64,000 nucleotides of DNA from CAVTWD01 sp963738325 (GCA_963738325.1 CAVTWD010000001.1:1240001-1304000), one strand, 5' to 3'. Shown: positions 8,577-17,489, numbered from the stretch's first letter. The notes: generated by a model from the sequence alone, not told the origin. Numbers and translations are program-made.

Positions 8577-8598
8577 GACCGGGCCTCAGTCCCCGGTC
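8577..8598 (-). terminator. Hairpin after the MBL-fold hydrolase gene
   Basis: GACCGGG (8577-8583) pairs with CCCGGTC (8592-8598) across an 8-base loop, seven bases downstream of the MBL stop on the minus strand. There is no T-run, as is usual in high-GC actinobacteria. It probably ends the ferredoxin-P450-VOC-MBL transcript. Confidence 0.45.
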
Positions 8599-8604
8599 AC
8601 GGCA

Positions 8605-9507
8605 CTAGGCAAGGGCATACCGAGCATCGATGGCCAAGCGCCCGTCGACGACGACCCGACCCTCCTCCACCAGCTTCACGAGGTGGCCGAGCACCGCCCA
8701 TCCCGCCGGCTCGTACAACTCGGGCCGCACGTCGACGTAGAGGTCGGCCACGATGTCCGGGATGGCGAAGCGCCCGGCGCCGAGCCGCTCGAGGATCTGG
8801 GCTTCCCGGTCGAGACGGTGCTGCAGGTAGGCCGTCACGAAGGGCTGGGGATCGCGCACGGGCGGGCCATGGGTCGGCCAGAGCGTGAGGTCATCGCGGG
8901 CGAGCAGCTTGCGGAGGCTTGCGAGATACGAAGCGATATCCCCGGCGGGTGGCCCCACGACCGACGTCGACCAACCCATGACGTGATCGCCCGTGAACAG
9001 CGCGCGCTGCTCCTGAAAGGCGTAGCAGGTGTGGTTGGCCGTGTGACCGGGGGTGCGTACCGCTTCCAACGTCCAGCCCGGCCCACTGATGGTGTCACCG
9101 TCGGTAATGGTGATGTCTGGGCGAAAGCCGAGATCCACCGCCTCCTCGGTCGCCTTGGCCGGCGGCGCGACCTCGGGATGGGCGTCCACGTGGACCCCGG
9201 CCGCGACCGTCGGCGCGCCGGTGCGCTCGGCCAGCCACGTCGCGAGTGGGGAGTGGTCAGCGTGGCAATGGGTGACGACCACATGGGTGACGTGCTCGCC
9301 CCCGAGGGCCCGCTCGAGGGCGGCGCGATGCGTCGCCAGATCCGGCCCCGGGTCGATCACGGCGACCTCCCCGTGGCCGACGATGTAGGTGCCCGTACCG
9401 AAGTAGGTGAACTTCGACGGGTTCTCGGCCAGCACCCGCCGGATCCCCGGGCTCAGCACCTCGGATTCGCCGTAACGAGGTTCGTCCTGGGTGACGAAGG
9501 GGATCAA
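8605..9507 (-). CDS. MBL-fold metallo-hydrolase (LACTB2/glyoxalase II-like)
   Basis: About 300 residues of a metallo-beta-lactamase-fold hydrolase. The metal-binding HCHADHS motif is clear, with later ligands in TPGHTANHTC and FTGDHVMG and a C-terminal winged-helix-like region as in LACTB2-type proteins. TTG at 9507 is the best start; the frame is open further upstream only because it overlaps the VOC gene in another frame. It is the last gene of a minus-strand run ferredoxin, P450, VOC, MBL, and may hydrolyse a thioester or ester produced by that pathway (inference). Start uncertain. Confidence 0.82.
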   Translation of the reverse strand: MIPFVTQDEPRYGESEVLSPGIRRVLAENPSKFTYFGTGTYIVGHGEVAVIDPGPDLATHRAALERALGGEHVTHVVVTHCHADHSPLATWLAERTGAPTVAAGVHVDAHPEVAPPAKATEEAVDLGFRPDITITDGDTISGPGWTLEAVRTPGHTANHTCYAFQEQRALFTGDHVMGWSTSVVGPPAGDIASYLASLRKLLARDDLTLWPTHGPPVRDPQPFVTAYLQHRLDREAQILERLGAGRFAIPDIVADLYVDVRPELYEPAGWAVLGHLVKLVEEGRVVVDGRLAIDARYALA

Positions 9508-9529
9508 GGGTGGGTCGGCGCGAGCCGAT

Positions 9530-10036
9530 TCAGCGCCGGCGCTTGCCCGACGGTCCGCTGGGCAGGGCGCCGATGAGGGCTCTGGCTCCTTCGGGGTCAG
9601 GGCTGATCCCGGGGGTGTCCCGGCAGAACTCCACCATGATGCGGTCGGGGTCGAGGTAGTAGAGGCTGTGGCACCAGCCGTGGTCGATCTCCATGAACGG
9701 AGCGACGCCGACATCGGTCATGCGGGCCCGCACCTCCTCCTGGCGCTCGGACGTGGCGCCGAAGGCCACATGGTTCACCCAGACGGGGAGCCCAGCGCCC
9801 TCCGAGATGGCCGCCGACCATCCGTCTCGCTCGCCCACGTCGTGCACGTCGAAGAAGGCGATGCAGCTGCCGTCGCCGAGGTCGAAGAACAGGTGGCGGA
9901 AGTAGCCCTCTCCTTCACCCGTCGCGACCACTTCGGTGTGCACCAGCGGGAACCCGAGCAGGTCCTCGTAGAAGTGACGCGTCGCTTCGGGGTCGCGGCA
10001 GGCATAGGCAACGTGATGGAAACCCGAGGTGGTCAT
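9530..10036 (-). CDS. VOC-family (extradiol dioxygenase/glyoxalase-like) protein
   Basis: A 168-residue vicinal-oxygen-chelate protein. It opens with GFHHVAYACRDPEATRHFYE, the classic first beta-alpha-beta module, and repeats the fold with VNHVAFGA and later SLYYLDPDRIMVEF. His in the first module, His in VNHVAF and Glu in MVEF are the likely metal ligands. The ATG at 10036 overlaps the P450 stop as ATGA (10033-10036), so translation is coupled to the P450. It probably acts on the P450 product, by ring cleavage, isomerisation or glyoxalase-type chemistry; which one is unknown. Confidence 0.85.
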   Translation of the reverse strand: MTTSGFHHVAYACRDPEATRHFYEDLLGFPLVHTEVVATGEGEGYFRHLFFDLGDGSCIAFFDVHDVGERDGWSAAISEGAGLPVWVNHVAFGATSERQEEVRARMTDVGVAPFMEIDHGWCHSLYYLDPDRIMVEFCRDTPGISPDPEGARALIGALPSGPSGKRRR

Positions 10037-11247
10037 GGCCGGACCACCGTAGCGAAGCGCACCGGGAGCGTGCGAGGGCCGCGCACCTGACCCTTGGCCC
10101 AGGTCACCGCGGCCGGGTCGGCCAGCTCGAAGTCGGGGATCCGGGCCAGCCAGCGCTCGAGGGCGACGCGGATCTCCATGCGGGCGAGATTCGAACCGAG
10201 GCAGCGATGGATGCCGAGGCCGAAGGCGCTGTGGCGGTTCTCGGCGCGGTCGATCAGCACCTCGTCGGCGTGGGGAAACTTCGACGGGTCGCGGTTGGCC
10301 GCCGGGAAGGGCAGGAGCACCCACTGCCCCGGCTCGAGGTGGCACCCGTCCAACTCGACCTCCCTGGCGACGAGGCGAGCCATGGTGACGGGGGCGTAGG
10401 CCCGGAGGAACTCCTCCATCGCCGTCGGCAGCAACCCCGGTTCGGCCACGAGCCGCGCCCGGTCGTCCGGATGGGTGGCGAGGTGCCAGAGGCTCGCGCC
10501 GGTCGCGCCCCAGGTCGTGTCGATGCCAGCGAGGAGCAGCAGGACCATCGTGCCGCGGATGTGCTCGGTGCCCAGTGGCTGGCCCTCGATGCGGGCGGCG
10601 ATCAGGAATGACGTGAGGTCCTCGCGGGGCGAGCGACGATGGTCTTCGATCTGCGCGTCGATGTAGGTGTCGAGCTCGAGGAAGTCACCCTCTCGATCAG
10701 GGATCTCGGCGGCGATGTTCTCCAGCACGTTGTGCACGAACCGGCGGAACAGATCGGCGTCCTCGATGGGGAAGCCGAGCATGTTGGCGATGACGGTCAC
10801 GGGGATGTGCTGCGCGTAGTCGGTCGCCGCATCGCAGCCGTCGTGGTCGACGACGCGGTCGAGGAGGCCGTCGCAGAGCGCGCGGGTGCTCGGCTCGAGC
10901 CTCTCGATGACCTTGGGCGAGAAGGCCGGTAGCAGCAAGCGCCGGGCGAGGCCATGGAACGGAGGGTCGCTCGTGATCGGCGGCGCGGGCCCGACCGGCG
11001 CGTCGATCTCGGGCCGGCCCTCGTTGACGACGACGCCCTGGGAGCTGAAGTGGTGGGTGTCGTAGGCGATCTCGGCGATGTCGTCATGGCGGGTCGGCAG
11101 CCACACCCCGCCGTAACGATCGGAGTGGGCGATCGGGCAGCGCTGGCGGAGGTCGTCCCAGATGGGATACGGGTCGGCCACCCATGTCGGGTCCACGTGA
11201 TCGAAGTCCGTCGCCCAGTCGGTGACCGGCGGGTGGGTCGTGCTCAT
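10033..11247 (-). CDS. Cytochrome P450
   Basis: A 404-residue soluble bacterial P450. The I-helix oxygen-activation motif AGIDTTWGA, the K-helix EEFLRAY and the haem-binding FGLGIHRCLGSNLAR with its axial cysteine are all intact. The length is normal for class I bacterial P450s that take electrons from a ferredoxin. A ferredoxin gene lies immediately upstream with a 7-base gap, and a VOC gene overlaps downstream by four bases, giving a compact monooxygenase operon. Neighbouring families suggest oxidation of a terpenoid, steroid or aromatic substrate, but the substrate is not identifiable. Confidence 0.93.
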   Translation of the reverse strand: MSTTHPPVTDWATDFDHVDPTWVADPYPIWDDLRQRCPIAHSDRYGGVWLPTRHDDIAEIAYDTHHFSSQGVVVNEGRPEIDAPVGPAPPITSDPPFHGLARRLLLPAFSPKVIERLEPSTRALCDGLLDRVVDHDGCDAATDYAQHIPVTVIANMLGFPIEDADLFRRFVHNVLENIAAEIPDREGDFLELDTYIDAQIEDHRRSPREDLTSFLIAARIEGQPLGTEHIRGTMVLLLLAGIDTTWGATGASLWHLATHPDDRARLVAEPGLLPTAMEEFLRAYAPVTMARLVAREVELDGCHLEPGQWVLLPFPAANRDPSKFPHADEVLIDRAENRHSAFGLGIHRCLGSNLARMEIRVALERWLARIPDFELADPAAVTWAKGQVRGPRTLPVRFATVVRP

Positions 11248-11254
11248 CAGCGGC

Positions 11255-11449
11255 TCATTCCTCGATCACGATGGCGTACTCGGGGCAGTTGGCCACGGCG
11301 AGCTTCGCCTTCTCCTCCACGCCGGCGGGCACGATGCCGTCGGCGCGCTCGAAGGCGTTGCCGTAGTCGTCCACGTCGAACAGCTCGGGGGCCAGGGCAA
11401 AGCACCGGTTGTGGCCCTGGCACTTGTCCCGATCGACATGCACCCGCAT
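11255..11449 (-). CDS. Small 3Fe-4S-type ferredoxin, P450 partner
   Basis: A 64-residue ferredoxin with the pattern CQGHNRC followed much later by NCPEYAI. The CxxHxxC...CP arrangement, with His replacing one cysteine, is typical of 3Fe-4S ferredoxins paired with actinobacterial P450s. The ATG at 11449 is preceded by a GGGGGG run at ribosome-binding distance; the frame extends upstream but with no ferredoxin-like sequence. It is the first gene of the operon and would pass electrons to the P450. The reductase is not encoded nearby. Confidence 0.9.
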   Translation of the reverse strand: MRVHVDRDKCQGHNRCFALAPELFDVDDYGNAFERADGIVPAGVEEKAKLAVANCPEYAIVIEE

Positions 11450-11610
11450 CGCCGGCCCCCCATCGACGCCCGCCAGCCTACTGATCACCGGGCCCGGCGC
11501 ACGGTCGCCGGGAGCCGCGGTCTGGGTCACCGCCCCACCCGATCGGAGCCACCGTCGTCGGCGACGCGATCCGGGCGGCTCCGAGCGAGGCAACCGGTAC
11601 GTTGCCATCA

Positions 11611-13135
11611 GTGAGCTCGGACCCCGACGCGATGCGGCTGCCTTCACCCTGCCTGGTCGTGCTCGTGGGCCCAGCCGGGGCGGGGAAGTCAACGTGGGCG
11701 GCCGCCCACTTCTCCCCCGATCAGATCGTGTCGAGCGATCGGCTTCGCGCCCTCGTGGGAGAGGGCGAGTACGACATCGCGGCGAGCACGGACGCGTTCG
11801 CGTTGCTCGAGCAGGTGGTGGAGCGCAGGCTGAAACGGCGGCTGACCACCGTCATCGACACCCTGGGACTCGAGCCGGATCGCCGCGGTCGCTGGCTCGC
11901 CGCCGCCCGGCAGTCCGGGATGCCGTGTGTGGCCGTCGCCTTCGAGGCGCCCGCCGGAGTTCTGCGCGAGCGGAACCGGGCCCGCGCCGACCGCGTGCCC
12001 GTCGCCGTGCTCGACGCGCAGCTGCGGGCCTGGCCGGCCGTGCGTGAGCGCCTGGCGGCCGAGGGATTCGACGACGTGCTCGCGCCCGCGCCGGTGCGGG
12101 TGGTGCCGGCCGTGTTTGCGGCCGGAGTCGCCGCACCCTCCGCCCGAGCTGCTGCGAGCCGCGCGCCCGACCCATCCGCGAGGCGGCCGGCGTTGCGCTT
12201 CGGGCTGCAGATCCCGAGCTTCGTGTGGCCGGGCGGCTCGGAGGAGCTCGGGCCCCGGGTGCGCAGCTTGGCGAAGGCGGCCGAGGCGGCCGGCTTCGAT
12301 TCGCTCTGGGTCATGGACCACTTCCGGCAGATCCCGTCGATGGGGCGTCCGTGGGAGCCGATGCTCGAGAGCGCGACGACGTTGGCGCACATGGCTGCGG
12401 TCACCGGACGGGTGCGTCTCGGCGCGTTGGTCAACGGGATCACGTACCGCAATGTCGCCCACCTGGGCAAGATCGTGGCCACCCTCGACGTGCTCAGCGG
12501 AGGCCGAGCGGTGTGTGGCCTCGGCCTCGCGTGGTTCGAGCAGGAGCACGAGGCCTACGGCTGGCCGTTTCCCTCGCGGGCCGACGCGCTACGCCGTCCT
12601 CGAGGACGCGCTGCAACTGCTACCGCTGCTGTGGGGTCCCGGCGCCCCGGCCTTCGAGGGCCGCGTGTTGCGGGTGCCGGAGGCGCTCTGCTACCCGCGC
12701 CCGCTGCAGGACCGGGTCCCGATCCTCGTCGGCGGGGGCGGGGAGCGTCGCACCCTGCGACTCGTCGCCCGCTACGCGGACGCGTGCAACGTCATCGGTG
12801 ATGCCGCCACCGTCCGGCGCAAGCTCGAGGTGCTCCGCCGCCACTGCGAGCGCGAAGAGCGAGATCCGGCGTCGATCGAGGTCACGCAGCTGTCGACGAC
12901 GCTGGTGGCCCGCACGCCGCAGGAGCTGGCCGCGGCCATCGAGCGCCACCGCCCGCGGCGGGTGGGCGCCGAGCGGTTCGCTGAACAGGTGAACGCCGGT
13001 ACGGTAGAGGACCAGGTAAGGCGGTTCGGGGGGCTCGCCGCGGCGGGCGTCGACCTCGCGATCGTGAGCCTGGCCGACCTGGGTACGAGCGAGCCACTCG
13101 AGGCCTTCGCCGAGGTGATTGCCGCCTTCGTGTGA
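11611..13135 (+). CDS. P-loop (AAA/kinase-like) domain fused to F420-dependent LLM oxidoreductase, one frameshift
   Basis: The N-terminal ~170 residues are a P-loop module: Walker A GPAGAGKSTWA, then VSSDRLRALVGEGEYD and VIDTLG, as in polynucleotide-kinase-like ATPases. After an Ala/Pro-rich linker the LLM barrel begins at FGLQIPSFVWPGG and continues through WVMDHFRQIPSMG and LDVLSGGRAVCGLGLAW. Near 12588 the frame changes: the barrel resumes as RYAVLEDALQLLPLLWGPG in the next frame and ends normally at 13135. A 1-base indel in the GACGCGCTACG stretch explains it. Starts TTG 11602, GTG 11611 and ATG 11632 are all possible. Function of the fusion unknown. Confidence 0.75.
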
Positions 13136-13211
13136 CCGTCGGGCACCCGGGGGAGGCGGCCCTGGTGCGGTCCACTGGCGCGACGGGGCAGCCCCGCTAG
13201 AGTGCGATCCC

Positions 13212-13889
13212 GTGCAACTCCGCCAACGGGTCTTCCTGGGCGTGCTGGTCGGAGGACTGCTGCTCGTGGGCGCCGTCGACGTTCTCGGTCACCGCGGCGG
13301 CACGGTGACGACGACGGTCTCGGCCGGAATCGGGGCCGGCGAGGGCGCCGCGGGGCTGCCTGCGGCGAGCACGACCGTTCCTGCCGTGGCGGCCGCCAAC
13401 CAGGTCGTGTCGGAGAACGTCGACGAGGACCCCACCGCGACCCCCCTCAAGGCGAAGCAGGATTCGCCGCCCGCGCCGCCCACGTTGCCGGCCAAGTCCG
13501 GAACGGGACGGCGCATCGTCTACACCGTGAAGGGTCACCGTGTGTGGCTGGTGGATGATGCCAACCACGTGGTCCGGACCATGCTCGTGACGAACCGCAA
13601 GTTCGTGCCAAACCCGGGCACCTACCACGTGTTCGGCAAGGCGGTTCACACCCAGAGCTCGGTGTTCCCCGAGATCAAGATGGACTACATGACCCGCTTC
13701 GCCATCAGCCCGAACCGTCACAACACGATCGGGTTCCACGCCATCCCGTTCAAGCACGGCGTACCCATGCAGACGGTGGCGCAACTCGGGAGCTACGGGA
13801 GCGGTGGGTGCGTCCGGATGGCGCCGGCCGACGCCCAGTACGTCTTCAACTGGGCGGGCATGGGCACCAAGGTCGTCGTCCTGATCTGA
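13212..13889 (+). CDS. L,D-transpeptidase (YkuD domain), host gene of the element's insertion site
   Basis: A 225-residue exported or membrane-anchored protein with an N-terminal hydrophobic segment (VFLGVLVGGLLLVGAVDVL), a Thr/Pro/Ala-rich linker and a C-terminal YkuD domain. The catalytic His (GFHAIPF) and Cys (GSGGCVRM) motifs are present. Such enzymes make 3-3 cross-links in peptidoglycan outside the membrane. GTG 13212 follows a TAGAGT -10-like box by eight bases. The last 55 bases of the gene are the left copy of the 57-bp direct repeat of the integrated element, so the element restores the reading frame to the natural stop. Confidence 0.88.
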   Translation: MQLRQRVFLGVLVGGLLLVGAVDVLGHRGGTVTTTVSAGIGAGEGAAGLPAASTTVPAVAAANQVVSENVDEDPTATPLKAKQDSPPAPPTLPAKSGTGRRIVYTVKGHRVWLVDDANHVVRTMLVTNRKFVPNPGTYHVFGKAVHTQSSVFPEIKMDYMTRFAISPNRHNTIGFHAIPFKHGVPMQTVAQLGSYGSGGCVRMAPADAQYVFNWAGMGTKVVVLI

Positions 13890-13891
13890 GC
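13835..13891 (+). repeat. attL: 57-bp direct repeat within the 3' end of the L,D-transpeptidase gene
   Basis: Bases 13835-13891 (beginning CCAGTACGTCTTCAACTGGG and ending CCTGATCTGAGC) are identical over 57 bases to 31399-31455. They encode the last residues of the transpeptidase and its stop. This is the expected footprint of site-specific integration with retention of the target gene's 3' end. Confidence 0.92.
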
Positions 13892-13954
13892 GAGCCCTGA
13901 CCTGCACTGATGCCTTTGGCTGGTATAGGCGGAATGAGGCAGTCTGAGGACCTC

Positions 13955-13983
13955 TTGAGTCATGGCTGAGTCACGACTCAGCC
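13955..13983. promoter_or_regulatory. Left integrase arm-type repeats (TGAGTCA pair) and palindrome
   Basis: TTGAGTCA (13955-13962) and CTGAGTCA (13966-13973) are 11 bp apart in the same orientation. The second forms a perfect palindrome GGCTGAGTCACGACTCAGCC (13964-13983). The same TGAGTCAnnGCTGAGTCAC unit occurs at the right end (31332-31350). Matching motifs at both ends with one-helical-turn spacing resemble arm-type binding sites of tyrosine integrases or sites for an excisionase. Function is inferred. Confidence 0.55.
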
Positions 13984-15372
13984 GACGCCGAGCGCGGCTT
14001 TCACCCTCGAGCGGGGCACCATCGCCAGGTTCGTGGCCCACACCAGGCAGCGGGCGTAACCGATCGGCCCCGGGGAGCGATGCGTCGACAGTTGCATCCC
14101 TCTCTCGTTCTTCGACGCCACCGCCCGCAGGATGTGAGCGTCGAGGATCGTCTCGCCGCCGTGCACGATCCCGCCGGCCAGGATGCGATCCCGGGCGGTC
14201 GTCGTCCAGGCGCCGAGCTCCCGCCACCCCACCGTCGTACTGCGCTCCTTCAAGACGGGCGGTAGGTGGCTTTCCAAGCTGGCGGCGATGGCGAGACGCA
14301 ACGTCCGGTCGCCGTCCATGAGCTTCAGCACGGCCGTCCACATCCCGTCCTCGGTGATCTCGTGCAGAGCGGTGGCGACGGCGCAACGCCCATCCTCGAG
14401 GCGCCACGCCCGCAGCCCGACGTACTCCTGGCCTTTCGGGTCGACCTCGACCGCCAGCCACCCGCCCCGAGATTGCGCAGTCTCGACTGTGGAATCTCTT
14501 CTGGTGCAGTCGGCCCACTCTTCCGGGGTGATCCAGGCGACCGCCGAAGCTACCCACTGGTTCAATGCCGCCCGCCGGTAGGCAAGATGGTTCGGCGCCT
14601 TCGCCTCGAGCTCGAGCGTGGCTTCGCTGATCGTCGCTCCCAGGGCCGGGTTCGCGGCGCGCCACGCCTCAGGACCCTCCGCTCCCGGCTCCGAGGACCA
14701 TTCGACGAGCGCCGTCTCGGCTGGGATGTCACCCTCGGCGAGGGCGATCCCCCGATCCCGCCACCGGACCAGGAACTCGGAGCCGTCGTCGCCGGCGGTC
14801 GACGCCATCACCAGCAGCGGGTCGGGCCGGGCCCGCATCGTCGGCAAGAGCCCGTCCTCGATCGACGTAGCGGATACGTCCCACGCCTCGTCGACGATGC
14901 AGAAGTCTGCAGCCAGGCCGTGACCGCACCCCGGAGTGCTCGCCTGGATGAGGAGCTCGGAGCCGTCATGGCAGACGAGGCGTTGCCGGCCGTAGCTCCA
15001 AGAGACCTTCCGCACGCGTTGCTGGTCGTCGAGGACGGCGCCGATGACCTCGAACATGCGAGCCGCCAGGCGGAGGTCGCGGGACACCAGCACGGTGGTG
15101 ATTGGCCGGCCGGCCAGGGCGGGCCACTCGAGGATGCTCCACAAACCGAGTGCGGTCAGCAGGAGCGACTTCCCGTTCTGGCGGGCCACCGAGACGACAC
15201 CGATCCGGTGAGCCCAGCGCTCCCCCGAGCTCGTCGTCGCGAACAGGTGCTCGCCGGCGAGCTGCTGCCAGGCCATCGCCGGGTGGCGCAGGTGAGCGCC
15301 CATCAACGCCACCGCCCCCGCGCCCGACCGGATGGCGATGACCGCGGCGTGAGGAATCGGGGAGGCGCACAC
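13978..15372 (-). CDS. Phage terminase large subunit
   Basis: A 464-residue DNA-packaging ATPase/nuclease. A Walker A-like VARQNGKS and a Walker B FCIVDEAWD with catalytic acid are visible, followed by a motif-III-like LLVMASTAGDD and a C-terminal region that would hold the RNase-H-like nuclease. Terminases cut concatemeric phage DNA and pump it into capsids. The gene overlaps the upstream HNH gene by about 70 bases in another frame. Its stop lies inside the palindromic arm-site region at the element's left end. No small-terminase or portal gene is seen, so packaging would need helper-phage proteins (inference). Confidence 0.85.
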   Translation of the reverse strand: MCASPIPHAAVIAIRSGAGAVALMGAHLRHPAMAWQQLAGEHLFATTSSGERWAHRIGVVSVARQNGKSLLLTALGLWSILEWPALAGRPITTVLVSRDLRLAARMFEVIGAVLDDQQRVRKVSWSYGRQRLVCHDGSELLIQASTPGCGHGLAADFCIVDEAWDVSATSIEDGLLPTMRARPDPLLVMASTAGDDGSEFLVRWRDRGIALAEGDIPAETALVEWSSEPGAEGPEAWRAANPALGATISEATLELEAKAPNHLAYRRAALNQWVASAVAWITPEEWADCTRRDSTVETAQSRGGWLAVEVDPKGQEYVGLRAWRLEDGRCAVATALHEITEDGMWTAVLKLMDGDRTLRLAIAASLESHLPPVLKERSTTVGWRELGAWTTTARDRILAGGIVHGGETILDAHILRAVASKNERGMQLSTHRSPGPIGYARCLVWATNLAMVPRSRVKAALGVG

Positions 15373-15731
15373 CCGAATCGGGCCGCCTCGGCGTCGGCTC
15401 GGGCCCTTCCCGGGTGATCTCGCGCCGACAGGGCGTGGGGTGTTGTCTTCGCGCGCTTAGAAACAGTCGGCTGTTTCGCGCCGGCGCGACCGTTAGCAGT
15501 TTTGATTTGCGCGCCTTGCACGCGTTGACAGCCGGCGCAGGCCGGCAGGATGGTGCAGCACTCCGACCCTTCGACGTGGTCGTGTTGGCTGAGCGGCGGC
15601 TGGTGGTCGCGGGTCATGGGCTGGTCGTTGCACCCGCACAGGTGGCACTCGGTCCCCAGGGGCCACGACACCCGACGGTAGGCGGGGGTGCCTCGGGCTA
15701 GACGGGCAGCGCTTCCGGCCTTGGCGGTCAT
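15303..15731 (-). CDS. HNH endonuclease-like protein
   Basis: A 142-residue protein with the zinc-ribbon HNH pattern: CHLCG, then TRDHQPPL with the HNH histidine, then LPACAGCQRVQGAQ supplying the second cysteine pair. HNH nucleases next to a large terminase are common in HK97-like phages, where they assist cos cleavage and packaging. The ATG at 15731 sits right at the upstream edge. The C-terminal ~40 residues overlap the terminase start and look like low-complexity basic sequence, so the functional protein may end earlier. Confidence 0.75.
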   Translation of the reverse strand: MTAKAGSAARLARGTPAYRRVSWPLGTECHLCGCNDQPMTRDHQPPLSQHDHVEGSECCTILPACAGCQRVQGAQIKTANGRAGAKQPTVSKRAKTTPHALSARDHPGRARADAEAARFGCAPPRFLTPRSSPSGRARGRWR

Positions 15732-15830
15732 GGCGTGCCGATGCTACGACCTGCGGCACCGCAGGTTGGTTGTGCTCACAACCTTCGACGGGCGAGCGAC
15801 GGTGGGGAGCACCAGCACGAGGAGGCGACG

Positions 15831-16035
15831 ATGGCGGATGACAAGGTGGGCGACCGGTTCGTCGAGGCGCTCGAGCAGGGCGTCGATCCAGCCACGCGTC
15901 GGCGCTCGCCTTGCACCAGTGGCAGAGGGGGGAGGCGGCCCCTCTTGCGGGCGAGCACGACCTCCCCGGTCGGCTCCTCGATGGCCTCCCACCAGACACC
16001 TTCCCACGAGCACCAGAACGGGCATTATCGGACGC
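15831..16035 (+). CDS. Small hypothetical ORF with a strong ribosome-binding site
   Basis: A GAGGAGGCG element lies directly before ATG 15831, which opens MADDKVGDRFVEALEQGVDP. That N-terminus looks like a genuine acidic start, but after about 25 residues the frame turns into low-complexity basic sequence. A neighbouring frame reads SALALHQWQRGEAAPLAGEH, which looks more protein-like, so a frame break near 15895 is likely. The gene would end near the start of the membrane-protein remnant. No family recognised. Confidence 0.35.
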
Positions 16036-16599
16036 GTGGACTGGAAGGTTGCCGCAACACTGGCCATTACTGCGGCACTTGCAGTCGCCGGATACTTCGC
16101 AACGTATTGGACGAACCGTCGGCTGGCCGAACGAGCGGCTCGGCTCGAACGAGTGGACCTTCAGCTGCGAGACCTCTACGGGCCGCTTCTGGCGCTTGTC
16201 ACTGCGACGGACCGCGCTCTTGGGAGGCATTCCGCAGTCGCTACAAACCCGAGGGAGGCAGCTATTGGGACTCCGCCCGGCCTCCGACAGAGGAGGAGGG
16301 GGAAGCGTGGCGGCGTTGGATTCAACAGGTCTTCATGCCGCTCAACGAGAAGATGGAGCAACTCGTCATCACGAAAGCTGATTTGTTGGACTCTCCCGAG
16401 ATGCCTAAATGTCTGCTTGATCTCGTTGCACACGTCGAGGCGTATAGCGTTGTGATCGCCAAATGGAACGCAGGCGACTTTCACGAGCACAGGTCGTTGA
16501 TCAACTTCCCACGCCCAGATCTTCTGCAGTACCGCGGAGAATCGCTTCGCAGTTCTCAAGAATGAGCAGCAAAAGCTCCTCGCGCGCCGCTGGCGGTAG
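16036..16599 (+). pseudogene. Single-TM membrane-anchored protein of unknown function, two frameshifts
   Basis: From GTG 16036 the product starts with a TM helix (LAITAALAVAGYFATYW), then RLERVDLQLRDLYGPLLALV. Near 16222 the sequence continues in the next frame as WEAFRSRYKPEGGSYWD and IQQVFMPLNEKMEQLVITKA, through FHEHRSLINFPRPDLL. Near 16540 it shifts again to RFAVLKNEQQKLLARRWR, ending at the TAG at 16599. Three segments in order indicate one ancestral gene of about 185 codons with two 1-2 base indels. The type recurs as hypothetical protein in many genomes. Base composition here is lower in GC than the neighbours, consistent with foreign origin. Confidence 0.65.
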
Positions 16600-16706
16600 G
16601 CTCAAAGCTGCTCGATCGGATCGGCATCGGACCCAGACGCGGACGATCCCACCTCACCGCGACGGGATACGAGATCTGCCTGACCGGCTCGGGCGAGCGG
16701 CCGGCG

Positions 16707-17489
16707 TCAGATCTGGCGCTCACCCAGCAACGCGACGAAGCCGCCGTGGTTGATCTGCCAGCGAACGCCCGACGAAAGCGCTGCGAGTCCGTCGGCGATG
16801 CTCCTGTGCCTGAGCCACCGTGCCTCCGGGACCATCGGTGATACCGCGAGTTCGAACGTCGGATCGAAATGCGGCGGTGCTCGATGTCCCCTGAAGTCGA
16901 AGCGGGCGACGGAACCGAGCTGAAGTGGACCAAGGTTGAACGCGTGGTCGGGTTCAGGGTCACCAGGGTTGCTACCCCACCACACGGGAAGATCGGCGCT
17001 GATTGAACAGACGACCGCGAGCAGCAGTCGGTGCTTGTCGTAGTTGTTCAGAACTCGGACGAGTTCCAACGCGTGGTCGAGCGGGTCGTGGCCGTGAGCG
17101 GCCTCTGAGAATGGCTGTGCTTCGGTCAGCGCAGCGAGGATCGCCCCGTTGGCAATTCCCGGACTGATCGTGACCCGCCCGGGCCTCGTCAGGATCGGAA
17201 ACGTCGTGTTGCCATTGGGCTGCCCGCCGTCGAACAGGACGAGTTGCCACGCCAGATGGTCAAGGGCGCTGCGAAGGTTGTGGAGTATGTCACCGACGAC
17301 GACGGCGATGTCGGTGTCGATCGGCGGTAGCTCGGTGACTCGAAACTGCAGCTTCGTTTCGTCGCCGTCGCTCTCTCGTCGGATCGAAGCGGTCGCGATT
17401 GCAGCGATCGGTGCGACCCGTGCTCGAAGCTCCTCGATGAACGCGTCGGCCCGATCGAGCTTCGCCTTCACTCCATCGAGTACGCCCAT
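16707..17489 (-). CDS. Hypothetical 260-aa protein of the element
   Basis: The start is set at ATG 17489 (MGVLDGVKAKLDRADAFIEE), after which the sequence is well composed; further in-frame codons upstream look random. A block VVGDILHNLRSALDHLAWQL followed by a gap and VRVLNNYDKHRLLLAVV is a pattern I have seen in uncharacterised bacterial proteins; the HNLRSALDH and NNYDKHR parts resemble HEPN-like helical motifs (R-x4-6-H). The C-terminus is beta-rich. No TM segment or signal peptide. A HEPN-type ribonuclease relationship is speculative. Confidence 0.6.
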   Translation of the reverse strand: MGVLDGVKAKLDRADAFIEELRARVAPIAAIATASIRRESDGDETKLQFRVTELPPIDTDIAVVVGDILHNLRSALDHLAWQLVLFDGGQPNGNTTFPILTRPGRVTISPGIANGAILAALTEAQPFSEAAHGHDPLDHALELVRVLNNYDKHRLLLAVVCSISADLPVWWGSNPGDPEPDHAFNLGPLQLGSVARFDFRGHRAPPHFDPTFELAVSPMVPEARWLRHRSIADGLAALSSGVRWQINHGGFVALLGERQI

